Assembly: GCA_037127255.1 (NCBI GenBank)
Contig: JBANSL010000020.1
Coordinates: forward strand, 61,825,598 to 61,889,597
Direction: 5' to 3'
DNA from: Persicaria tinctoria
Lineage: Eukaryota > Streptophyta > Magnoliopsida > Caryophyllales > Polygonaceae
Length of the DNA stretch: 64,000 bases
Below the pieces are notes generated by a model. The model saw only the letters and a list, made by a program, of their open reading frames with translations, had not been told where the DNA came from and did no database searches. Positions 24,833 through 34,825 of the stretch are shown here, in pieces (positions within the stretch are counted from its first letter, which is position 1; every line of letters starts with the position of its first letter). The position numbers and the translations under genes are program-made.

Positions 24833-24915
24833 GTCACGGCTTGTCGTCGGCTTACTCTTTCTAAATGCTTTCCTGTTTCAAAAAAAAAAAAAAAAAAAAA
24901 GAATTTCAAAGCTCC

Positions 24916-25340
24916 CGTACTTTCTTTCTTCTATATCCTTTTTCTCCTAAATGGTCAATTATTCATAATTAGTAGTGATTTATTCATATTTAAAATGTCT
25001 AATATTCATATTTAAATTGATAAATATTCATTTACAAATGGTACATTTATCTGTACTAATATTCATATTTAACAACTTAATTATTCTAATTTATATAATT
25101 GGTTATTCATATTTAAATAAAAATACTTGTCAATTTAAATATGAATATTAAACAATTTAAATATGAATACATCATCACTTTAAAAATGAATATTGAACCA
25201 TTTAAATATGAATATTATACAATTTAAATATGAATATATTCTCACTTAAAAAGTTTACTGGTGTGTGTACGTATTAAATTGTAGATGTTATAATTTTAAC
25301 TCTACAAAACGAATGCATAGTATAATAAATTTGAATATTA
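24916..25340. other. AT-rich spacer
   Basis: Repeated short words (aatttaaatatgaatatt and relatives) at 25080-25240 form a degenerate local repeat. No gene. Confidence 0.5.
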
Positions 25341-25575
25341 CTCCCTCCGTTCCAAAATACATGGGTTTTTAGTTTTCGGTACGCTTTTTAAGGAGCGAAA
25401 AACTATATGAAATATTATTTTTTTAATTAAATTTTTTATATAATTTGATACTTATTAGTAATAAGTATCAAATGATAAAAAAAATTTGATTAAAAAAATA
25501 ATATTTCATAGAGTTTTTCACTCCTTAAAAAACGTGTCAAAAAAGAAAAGTCCATGTATTATGGAACGGAGGTAG
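25341..25575. mobile_element. Stowaway-like MITE, complete
   Basis: The ends ctccctccgttcc and ggaacggaggtag are inverted, and TA flanks both sides. The whole 235 bp folds back on itself: the inner words (gaaatattatttttttaatt, cttattagtaataag) are also mirrored. This is the common Tc1/mariner-derived MITE type of plants. No coding capacity. Confidence 0.85.
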
Positions 25576-26016
25576 TATGTTTTTTTAATATGAATAATTG
25601 ACTATTAAAAAAGAAGATTGAAAAAAAAGAAGAATTGGAAGCGGTTAATATTAATAGAGAGAAGCGTTTTTTTTTAGTTTTATTTTTTAATTAATTAAAT
25701 AAGAATTTTAGTTTAATAATAGTCATTGATATTTTTAAATCCAACTCACCATATTAGTCCCCTCGTCACCGTAAGAGTTGTCCTCCCGGGAAAGTCCCTC
25801 GTGTACCACGGAATTTCAAAAAATATAAAAGGATTTGACTGTAGCCAGTGGGCTAATTTGTTTGGGTTGTGGGCGATTGGGCTGTTGATCGATTGGGCCA
25901 CTAAGTCCTTCAGAAAGCCTCTACTGCCCAACGACTTTAAGCAGTGTAGAGAAAAGTTGAAGAGTGAATATTCGTCAAAACTCGGACCTATTGTAATCAT
26001 GAAATGTGGACATTAC
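25576..26016. other. Intergenic, no gene recognised
   Basis: A 108-codon frame at 25726-26052 shows no domain and runs into the neighbouring LINE tail; I regard it as chance. Confidence 0.45.
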
Positions 26017-27640
26017 TTTTTTTTTTGTTTTATTAGGGAAGAATTCGGGTGAGAAGACTCTACCCGAAAGCATCCTGCCGGATGAGGTCAAGTAGATCTG
26101 AGTGATTGTATAAATTAGATCCCCTGGTAGAGTAACAAAGGTGTGCAACCTTATCCGCTACCCGGTTACCAATACGGGGAATGTGGGAAATTCCAATATT
26201 CTTTATACCTCGGAGAATGGTCTGAATATCTGACATTACTAAATCTATTTCCCAAGGACAGTTGGTGTGTTTTTCTAAGAAATCTGTAATTACTTTTGAG
26301 TCCTCTTCAATGATTATGTTATCGATGTTTAGTTCCTTTGCCTTTTTTACCCCAAGTCGTAGTGTCAATGCTTCTGCCATAATAGGAGAGTGTCCCCCAA
26401 TCACCCCACCATCCATGCTGATTGGGTTACCATTCCAGTCCCGTATAATGTAACCAATAGAGCTCTTTGAATCTGATATATATGATCCATCAAAGTTTAG
26501 TTTGTATTTGCCCATAGGTGGCCTTTTCCATCGGGTTGACTTTTTGACATTTTTTGGGTGGACTTTTATCCTATTTTGGATTGTGGTACCCTCATCGTCT
26601 TCAAGGTTCAATTTGATGGTTCTTCTCCAATTATTGATATTCTCCAAAACAATTTTTCTAATGCCCTCTATAGAAGAGATCTTGGCATTCCTAAAGATTA
26701 TTTGATTTCTCACAAACCACAGTGTCCACCATCTAAAAGCTATATTCTGTTTGATGTCCTTCGAAAGAGTGGTGCTCAGGAGTTGAAGAATTTGATCCAT
26801 ATCTCTATTTTCTGATATAATTGTGTTGACTTTCTGGGATATTTCTCTGGAGAATTGTTGTTGAAAGTTGTTGAAGGGGCATTCTATGAAGATATGAATA
26901 TCATCTTCCGGTGATTGGTTACACAAGTTGCATGTAGTGGGAACAGCAACCCCCTTCTGGGCTAATCGCGTAGCAGTGGGTAATCCTTTTTGTTTGATTC
27001 TCCACATAAGATTTTGGACTTTTGGGAGAGCGTCAATTTTCCAAATTCAGGTGAATTCATCAGATATTATGTGCGTGTTGGATGAAATCAGTTTATAGGC
27101 GGATGACGTTGTAAACCAACCCTTTTTGTCCGGCCACCAGTAAAGCCTATCAGTAAGGGGATTTATGGGTAGCAGGATTTTGATGATTTCTTTTGTTATA
27201 GCCTCAGGGAGAACGGAATCAAACTTTTCTTTCCACCATTTTCCCCCCATTATATAATCGCTTACAATTTCTTTTTGGTCTATATTGGATTGGGGTTCAA
27301 TTTTCAAAAGAGGCTCTGTTGTTACCCAGTTGTCTTTCCAGAAATTGATAGATTTATAGTCTCCTGCCGACCAGATAAGCCCTGATTTAAATTTTGTAAT
27401 CAGGGAGCTAAGTTTTGACCATTGCCACGAGGCATTCCCCTTCCTATCGTAGTTAAGTATGTGTTTTTCCTTTAGGTATTTGTGTTGTATAATCTTAACC
27501 CAGTTATTCTCGGGTTCCGCTAAAATTTTCCACAACAGTTTTAGATGGAGGGCTTCGTTCATGTTTTTTGCTTTCCGTATTCCGAGTCCGCCAGCTGCTT
27601 TGGATTTACATATTTTATCCCATCTTATACATTACTGGAG
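26017..27640 (-). mobile_element. 5'-truncated LINE, minus strand (RT end, zf-RVT, RNase H)
   Basis: Read on the minus strand, homology begins near 27628 with RWDKIC and GGLGIRKA, the end of the reverse transcriptase. It continues through the zf-RVT block (CNLCNQ, FIECPF) and a plant LINE RNase H (NFDGSY, MAEALTLR, EEDS, GNRVADKVAH) to a stop at 26060. A short tail and a T run (26017-26026) follow, which is the poly(A) on the minus strand. One in-frame TGA at 27047-27049 sits where a Trp is expected and splits the frame into 27047-27562 and 26060-27007. I could not identify a target duplication. It differs clearly in sequence from the 19-kb LINE. Confidence 0.88.
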
Positions 27641-27665
27641 TAACTGGACAATGACGTTATTGGAG

Positions 27666-28431
27666 TTTTTTTTTTTTTTTAATACAAGGCGAGGATTTGG
27701 GGGTGGTTAACCGATGTTAAACCACCGTCCAAGGGCGTCCTGCCGGACGGCATCAACACACCGAGCAGGAATACATACGTCGACGAAGCGCGAGGAAAGA
27801 CCCATATGAGCAAGCAAATCAGTCACCCGGTTCCCCTCACGGAAGGTATGAGTGAAGGAGACGTCATCAAACGCACGACAGAGACCCATAACATCGGAGA
27901 TCGCCGGCTCAATCTCCCATGGACACTGCCAAACCCCCTTCAAAGCATTGATTACCTTCAAACTATCTCCCTCGACCTCAAGGCGGGAGTAGCCCCGTGT
28001 GGCAGCTTCCTGCAAGCCAGTCAGAAGGCCAAAACACTCAGCACTATCCACTGACACCGTGCCATGATCCCGGGCACCGCACAACAACACCTCCCCATGG
28101 CAATCCTTGAGAACGAATTTGGAAGCTGCACGACCCGAACTGATCTTTGCACCATCGAAATTTAGTTTAACGACGCCTGAAGACGGTTTTTTCCACTTTA
28201 TCATGTTCTGCCTTTTTGTTTTCTTTTGACATGTGTTGTTCCTATTATTGTCTTTCTCATTTTTTAGATCCTCCGTTTGCGCTTTCTTCCAGTTTCTTCT
28301 GTATTGCTTAATAAACATTTCCCAATCTTCTATCTTGTCGACATCATTGTTATCAAATAAAATTTTGTTTCTCATGGTTCAGGCTCCCCAAAGTGAAACG
28401 CTAGGGCTGATTTTTGCTCTGAAGAGAGATT
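27666..28431 (-). mobile_element. 5'-truncated LINE, minus strand (RNase H part only)
   Basis: The T run 27666-27680 is its poly(A). The minus-strand frame 27707-28375 encodes the end of ORF2: MRNKILFDN, then RNase H with NFDGAK, DSAECFGL, EGDSLK and GNRVTDLLAH. Homology extends upstream to about 28430 (RAKISPSVSLWGA), interrupted by one TGA where Trp is expected just before MRNK. It abuts the LINE fragment at 26017-27640, in the same orientation but from a different family. No target duplication was resolved. Confidence 0.87.
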
Positions 28432-29774
28432 AAAAAAGATCTTTGTAATGATATTCTTATAGGTTTTATTGTCCGTGTTAGTATTTCGAATTACTTGTTC
28501 AATTTGTCTATTTGAGTTGTTCTTTCTTCGATGTTGATTTGTATGATTGTATCTTTAGTATGTTACTAGTGTAATACCCGTGCCTTCAAGGCACGAGAGT
28601 TTGATCTATTTTAATTTGAACATCATTTTATATATCTATGTATACAATACTATATTAATATATACTTGTTTACAACAAAAATATGTATAATATTTTTTTT
28701 ATAGTTTATAAATTAGTTGGAAAGAGATATAATACAAATTTTTAAAATGATTAAATAAGATAAAGTAGTAATAATACTCAAACACACCACCTAATATAAT
28801 TGAAATAAATATATAATTATTTTCATTAGGATAAATCTAAAAAGGAAAATATAAGCTCTCATAAGAAGATTAAAAAAATCAGAAGCACATTATTGTGCGA
28901 ATACTTTTATACATAACTTATTCATTATTTTCATTAGAAAGATGGCTAGAAAGAGAGGGAAATAAATAGTGAAAATAAAGGTACGATGGTAAAAATAAAA
29001 AGATCCGAAAAGGTAGAAAAGTGATCTAAGAAGCCTCATCCAAGATGTAAAATAAGCACTAGTAATGCTTGTAAGTTTTAAAATACTATTTATTTTTTTG
29101 ATAGTCATTTAAGATGCCTAAAATAAGTAAATTGTAAGAAAATAAACTTTTTTGTTTTTGGCTCTAACTGATAATTAATTTTTGAAATCGAGTATTCACA
29201 AATAGATTATTTTTCCTAACTTCATAAAAAAAAACTCTTGCAAGCCTTAAAATATTGAAATTATAATAAGGGCATTCTAGGTTGTATAAAATAAATACAG
29301 ATGTAAAATATCATTTTGAATTTTTTTCCTTCAATATTTGAAGCCAAACACCAAGAAATTAATCATAAAAGAGTGTTTATTTATTTATTCAAATTTCACA
29401 TTTGCTTTTTAAAAAAATTTTCAATCTTTGTATGTAGATCTTAAAATGTTCTTTGTTTTTTGTATTTCCAATAGTCATTTAAGATGTTTTGAATAAATAT
29501 AATTTCTATATGAAATAAATCTTAGGTTAAAAATTTAGATAGATGTCATGTAGAATGTGTAGAGTCGGTATAGATTTATTCATTTTCGATAATTATTTTT
29601 TCTACAATTTTTTAAGGATAACATTTGCAAAAATAATCTCTTCTTAAAATTAATGACGTTTCGCTTCCATCTCCAAAAATATATAAAAAATTTCAAGAAA
29701 AAAAAATGTCTAGAACATGTAATATGTAAATTTTGAAAAGAAATATGATTTTGAGAAGCATTGATTTTAATAAT

Positions 29775-30490
29775 TACTTTTTATTTTGACTTTTGAATTA
29801 AATATCTATCCATTTTTAATATGACTGATAAATATAATAATGAAAACAAATATTTAAACTTCCCTTAATAATATCGATTAATAAGAAAATAAACTTTTGA
29901 TTAATATGAAAATAGGAAACAAATATGTTTAAAATAGGAAACGTGTATTTTAAAATTTCAGCAATAATATTGACCAATAAGAAAATACCATTTGAATAAA
30001 AAATTAAGTTTAATTGTGGGCGTGACACTTCAGCAAAATGCTAGCAGAATTAGTATTAATAATATATTTTTATTTTTACATTTGAATTAATTGTCTAGAC
30101 ATTTTTAATACGATTGTGATAAATATAATATGGGAAACAAATATTTAAACTTCCCTTAATAACATTGATCAATAAGAAAAGAAACTTTTGATTAAAAAAA
30201 TCAACTTTAATTTACAGAGCGACACGTCAGCAAAATGTTAGCAGAATTAGTAATATTAATAGATAGATAGATAGATAGATAATATATTTTTATTTTGACA
30301 TTTGAATTAATTGTCTAGACATTTTTAATACGATTATGATAAATATAATATGGGAAACAAATATTTAAACTTCCCTTATTAACATTGATCAATAAGAAAA
30401 GAAACTTTTGATTAAAAAAATCAACTTTAATTTACAGAGCGACACATCAGCAAAATGCTAGCAGAATTAGTAATATTAATAGATAATAGA
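29775..30490. repeat. Three tandem copies of a Helitron 5'-end segment
   Basis: A unit of about 215-220 bases, from aatatatttttattttgacatttg to agcagaattagtaatattaa, occurs at about 30051-30263 and 30275-30483. A longer, more diverged copy lies at about 29775-30045. The last two are nearly identical. A (GATA)n run separates units two and three (30261-30280). Confidence 0.8.
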
Positions 30491-30496
30491 TAGATA

Positions 30497-30670
30497 GATA
30501 GATATTTTGTTGTAAACAAGTATATAAATAGATATATAAAGTGATTTTCAAATTAAAATCGATCAAAATCCTGTGCTAAGGCACGGGATTTTGATCCATT
30601 TAAATTTGAAAACCACTCTATATATCTATTTAATACGTACTATATTAATATATACTTGTTTACAACAAAA
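30497..30670. repeat. Palindrome made of two inverted Helitron 3' ends
   Basis: The left arm (tgttgtaaacaagtatata ... gatcaaaatcctgtgc) is the inverse of the right arm (gcacgggattttgatcc ... tatacttgtttacaaca). The centre near 30577 falls in the Helitron hairpin gtgctaaggcac. The two arms are imperfect, so this is an old tail-to-tail arrangement. Confidence 0.75.
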
Positions 30671-31658
30671 TATGTATAAAATATTTTTTTTATTTATAAA
30701 TTAGTTGTAAAGTGTTACCATAAAAATCTGAAAATAATTTAGTAAGGTAAAGTAGTAATAAAACGCAAATACACCACTTAATATAATTTGAAATACATAT
30801 ATAATTATTGTCATTAGGATAAAACTAAAAAAGAAAATATAAGTTGTCATATAATTGAAAAACTGAAAAGTTACTTACATCAAAATAGAAACGATAGTAA
30901 TATGGAACGAAATTAAAAGAACATAAATAAAAAACTAACGCTGCACTCATTGTCTCCACATCAACATCAATTCTTCAATCAACGACCATAAGAAAATATG
31001 AATCACCTTCTTCAGATTATTTGGGCCAGGTACAATCGTTGATAAGAACATGTAAGGGGTTTTCAAGCACATTGAGGGTGGAAGATTATAAGGGGTTATG
31101 ATAATTAAAACTAAAAAGTTACTTGCATCAAAATAAAAACGACAACAATATAGAAAAAAATTAAAAGAACATAAATTAAAAAAATAACGCTCAAAATAAA
31201 AACGTTGATATATAATGCATAATAATGGAATCAAATTAAAAGAACATGAAAAACTAACATGTTTGAATTGATTAGAGAGATTCGATGAATAAATCTTTTC
31301 AATTTATGAAGGTTATCTACAATTAGAATAAAAGAACATAAATTAAAAACTTTAATCAAGATTTCCTTCCTCAATCGAAAGACAAACTACCATAAAAAGA
31401 GGTGACAAAGGAAAAAAGTCTAAACAAATATATTTAAAATAGGAAAGAAATATATTTAAAATCGAAAATGGATATTTTAAAATTTTAACAATAATATTGA
31501 CCAATAAGAAATAACAATTTGAATAAAAAATTCAACTTTAATTGTGGGCGTGACACGTCAGCAAAATGGTAGCAGAATTAGTAATATTAATAGATATTTG
31601 TCGACTATTTAATCACAAAAAAAAACGTGCACAAGATATCAGAGTATATAGGTGTGTG

Positions 31659-32060
31659 TAGACCTGTCAAACGGGTCATTCGGGTCGGGTTCGGGTCGGG
31701 TCACTTCGGGTTTCGCGTAAAACGGGTTCCGGGTTTTTCGGGTTGACTCGAACTCGGGTTTGATCGGGTTTCGGGTCGGTTTCGGGTTTGTCAATTTTTT
31801 CTTTTTTAAATTAAAAAAATCATTATTTGATAATTTTGTGATAAATTTTAATTATATATATAAAAAATTAATTATAAATCAACTGGGTCAATCGGATCAA
31901 AATTACCGGGTCAATCGGGTCACCGGGTCGAAACCCAGATTACCCGAAAAATTTCGTGTTTTTTGGGTTCGGGTTGAAAAAAAAATTTCGGGTCAAAAAT
32001 TTCGGGTTCGGATCGGAAATTTTTCGGGTCACCGGGTCGGGTTATATTTTGACAGGTCTA
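31659..32060. mobile_element. hAT-type MITE with 8-bp target duplication, CGGGT-rich
   Basis: Flanked by exact ggtgtgtg (31651-31658 and 32061-32068). Ends are tagacctgtcaaa and its inverse ttttgacaggtcta. The arms are packed with tcgggt/cgggtc words. The 103-codon frame inside (31760-32071) is a by-product of the repeats. Confidence 0.85.
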
Positions 32061-32068
32061 GGTGTGTG

Positions 32069-34640
32069 TGACCCTTATGGAGAATATTCGACGGAGTAAT
32101 TGACAAATAAGTGACCAAGTAGAAATAGAAGGACGAGTGATGTATGTGGTTTATTATGAGAAAAAAAATTGCGAGAAAAAGTATATTAAAATAATATTAC
32201 AGTGGTAATATTTGAAAAGTATGTACATACAGATATTTTATTTTTAAAAAGTATAAATCTATCTATAGACTAGAAAAAAAAGTCAACAATATATATATTA
32301 ATCTACATAATATTTTGACAATTTCTATCAAACTAAAATATATCTCTTAATTAAAATCGTATTAGATTTATTAGTGGTGATTTTTTTTCCTACAATTCTT
32401 TTCAAATAATTTTCATAACTAATACTATATTATTCAAATAAAAATATTAATTTCATAACAAAAAAAACGAAGAAAATAATTAAAACTTCTAAAAGATTGA
32501 AGGTATTTGTTAATTAAAAAGAGTCATGGTTTGATTTGTTAAAAAAATTTAAATAATACGGAGTAATTGTTACAACTTATAAAAACTTTATATCATAAAT
32601 TAGCCATATGATCTATATCAATATATAGATCTATTGATTAGCACCAAAAAAGATAGATTTATTGATTATTATTTGTCTAATTCTACATATAATTTAGATT
32701 TGTTGTCATATTTCTAATATTTTTTTTATGTAATTTTAGAATATCGTGTTATAATATTTTGGACATGACTTATAAAAGTTATCTGAATATATGCGATAAT
32801 GCTAGTACTAATGAAGCGTGCCGTAGTAGCACAATTCATATCACAATTTGATTGAAATGAAAACCAAAAATGTTTAAATTTACACAAAACGCATGGTACA
32901 ACACGGTGTATGACATGTCGTATTCTGAGGTAACTTCATAATATGACATGCCATTCCGGAGGGCCGGCCCATGGGCAGTGCGGATGGTGCAATTGCACAG
33001 GGCCTCAAAATTTTGAGGGCCTTGTATAGATGTTATAATATATATTTACATATAAATTGCATAGAGTATCAAGTTGGTTCAGTAGAGCAATTGGTAGAGG
33101 GACACGCTGGTAATGCTAAGGTCCTGTGTTCGAATCCGCGGGTAGCAGAAGTTGGAATTTTTTTTTAATACAAACAGTAATTGCAGCAGGGAGCATCCCA
33201 TTCGCCTTTTTTTTTTTTTTGCCGTAACAATTTACAAAGAACCCCTAATATAGGTTAAATCAATTCAACAAGTTGAATTGATTTAGAAGGGGTTTAATGA
33301 AGTAGCTTGTTCTAAAATAAAAAAATCAATTCAACTTATTCAACCATTGCATTTCAAGCTCAACGATTTCGATAGATAATCTCAAATTTAACTCTATTCT
33401 TTTGTTAGTTTTTACTTTTTAATTTCTTAGATGATCATATTTTTTTTGTTATTGTTTTAAACTTTTCTACCTTAGAAATCACTAAGATGGGAATTAAAAA
33501 GATAGAATGTCTCCTACAAAATCTTGACTGTGAGTTTAATAGATGACTTTGCATCTAAGAGTACTAGAAGATCAATTTTTTGAAAGTAGTAGCATTGCAT
33601 TAAATAGATTATCATGCCCTCTGGTCAAAGTTTAGCTTTAGTTAATGATTCTTTGTAATGACTTTACATCTACAAGAACATCTCTTTTGCATGTTAGTGG
33701 ACGTGGTTGATTATTTTTTCCCTTTGAATTAGTTAAAAAAAAAAGGCATCAGCATGTAAGTAGCACAAGGCCTCAAATCCTAACGGAACGGCCTGCATAC
33801 GCCGTGTTTGAATTTGTACAAACGTTTTTCATTTTCTTGCCCCACCTATCAGGTTTGTGAAAATTGTACGATTCAATGCAAAACCACTAAAATGTGATTT
33901 TCATGAGGACATCTTCAATGATTCAATCCATGGTGAATTGGTGAGTGGCTTTCCAAAGCCGCTCTGTCTTTTTCGATCATTTGGAAATTTACACAAACCC
34001 ACCTGCTAAAGATGGTAGGTATAAAATTATAGAAAATCACACATTAAATGAGTTCTATCAACAAAAACACCATCCACCACATAGTTCCATTATAATTTCA
34101 TTAAATATAATATATTTTAATATTTTATACTTAAAATTTAAATTTTAAACTGATATATTTAAATTATATTTATAGTAGGATAAAAAAAAATTCAATAATA
34201 TATTATGAAAAAATGTATAAAGATTTTAGATTCTATATTTATTTGGAGGGCAAGGTTCTAAATGTTGAAAATATTATTGAATTTTATTGGAAAAATTTAA
34301 GCAACCTTTTAATAAAGATACTTTTAATAAAATATTTTTTAAATTCTAACAATTTATACAATTTTTTTTATTTTTGATTAAAAGTATTTTATAGAATTTT
34401 ATTATGAAAATTATTTATTAATATATGTGTAAAAAAAATCTTGAATTTTTTTTAGCGCTCCCTAAAAGAATTTCTGGATCTGCAAGCAGCCCCGCCAGCC
34501 CGTACTGAAGGTGGGTGTGTGTATTACTCTGTCTCTATTTTGACAGATCTGAATCTCGATAGGTCGACAAACGTTTAATCCGCCAAACGGCCCAAACATA
34601 CCCTCCGTCCTTGTCGCGTCCTAAGAAAAAAGGGGATAAC
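32069..34640. other. Intergenic DNA with SINE-like and hAT-like traces
   Basis: No gene recognised. A stretch at 32957-33800 begins ggagggccggcccatggg and ends near cacaaggcctcaaatcctaacgg, with inverted ggcctcaaaattttgagggcc near the left. It could be another hAT-like element, but the ends are unclear. A tRNA-like segment is listed separately. Confidence 0.4.
33070..33160 (+). mobile_element. tRNA-derived, SINE-like sequence
   Basis: The words ttcagtagagcaattggtag (A-box-like) and tgtgttcgaatcc (B-box-like) are about 38 bases apart, as in internal RNA polymerase III promoters. They are followed by a T run at 33161. Acceptor-stem pairing is poor, so it is a tRNA-derived repeat and not a functional tRNA. 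Confidence 0.45.
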
Positions 34641-34714
34641 AGTGAACCGGCCGGTTCCAGTTCTATTTGGCCGGTTTGACATATTCGAACCGGCCCCTTT
34701 GGGTTTCCACCAGC

Positions 34715-34724
34715 CTATATAAAC
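34715..34724 (+). promoter_or_regulatory. TATA box of TPS1
   Basis: ctatataaac lies about 110 bases before the TPS1 ATG. The upstream 75 bases (ggccggtttgacatattcgaaccgg) are homologous to the region before TPS2, which marks the proximal promoter as part of the duplicated block. Confidence 0.6.
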
Positions 34725-34825
34725 TGCAATGCCCCCCAACTATGTATAGCATATGTACCAACATTCACCCAAACTCAATTCTAACCTATCTTCTTCCATT
34801 TTCATTATCTCCATCAACTGTTAAC

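Larger units (their letters stand above)
19397..24899 (+). mobile_element. 5'-truncated L1-type LINE with poly(A) and 16-bp target duplication
   Basis: The 5.5-kb insertion is bounded by exact agaatttcaaagctcc at 19381-19396 and 24900-24915, and it ends in about 20 A. It begins inside the last codons of ORF1 and then has an open 379-codon frame. ORF2 follows, encoding endonuclease, reverse transcriptase, a zinc-binding domain and RNase H. The exact duplication and the single ORF2 frameshift indicate a young insertion. It lies about 2.2 kb downstream of ANR in the same orientation. Confidence 0.93.
28566..31594 (-). mobile_element. Helitron cluster, minus strand
   Basis: On the minus strand the 3' end is hairpin plus ACACTAG followed by host T (plus coordinates 28566 to about 28600, cccgtgccttcaaggcacg). 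The family 5' end, tctattaatattactaattctgc on the minus strand, occurs at 30263, 30483 and 31594, and in a degraded form near 30050. The same family has a simple copy at 40138-41361. The region is therefore several related copies or rearranged ends, not one element. It also holds a tandem repeat (29775-30490) and a palindrome (30497-30670). No Rep/helicase gene is present. Confidence 0.7.

Noticed and set aside
25726..26052. 108-codon frame near the LINE tail
   Set aside because: No domain; it extends into the LINE poly(A) region.
26017..28431. Target duplications for the two minus-strand LINE fragments
   Set aside because: Only partial matches such as ttgtaatcatg against ttgtaatgata were seen, too weak to claim.
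30260..30500. Possible CRISPR-like or satellite array
   Set aside because: The regular look comes from (GATA)n and duplicated Helitron ends; there are no spacers and the host is a plant nucleus.
31760..32071. 103-codon frame in the CGGGT-rich MITE
   Set aside because: Produced by the repeat array of a non-coding MITE.
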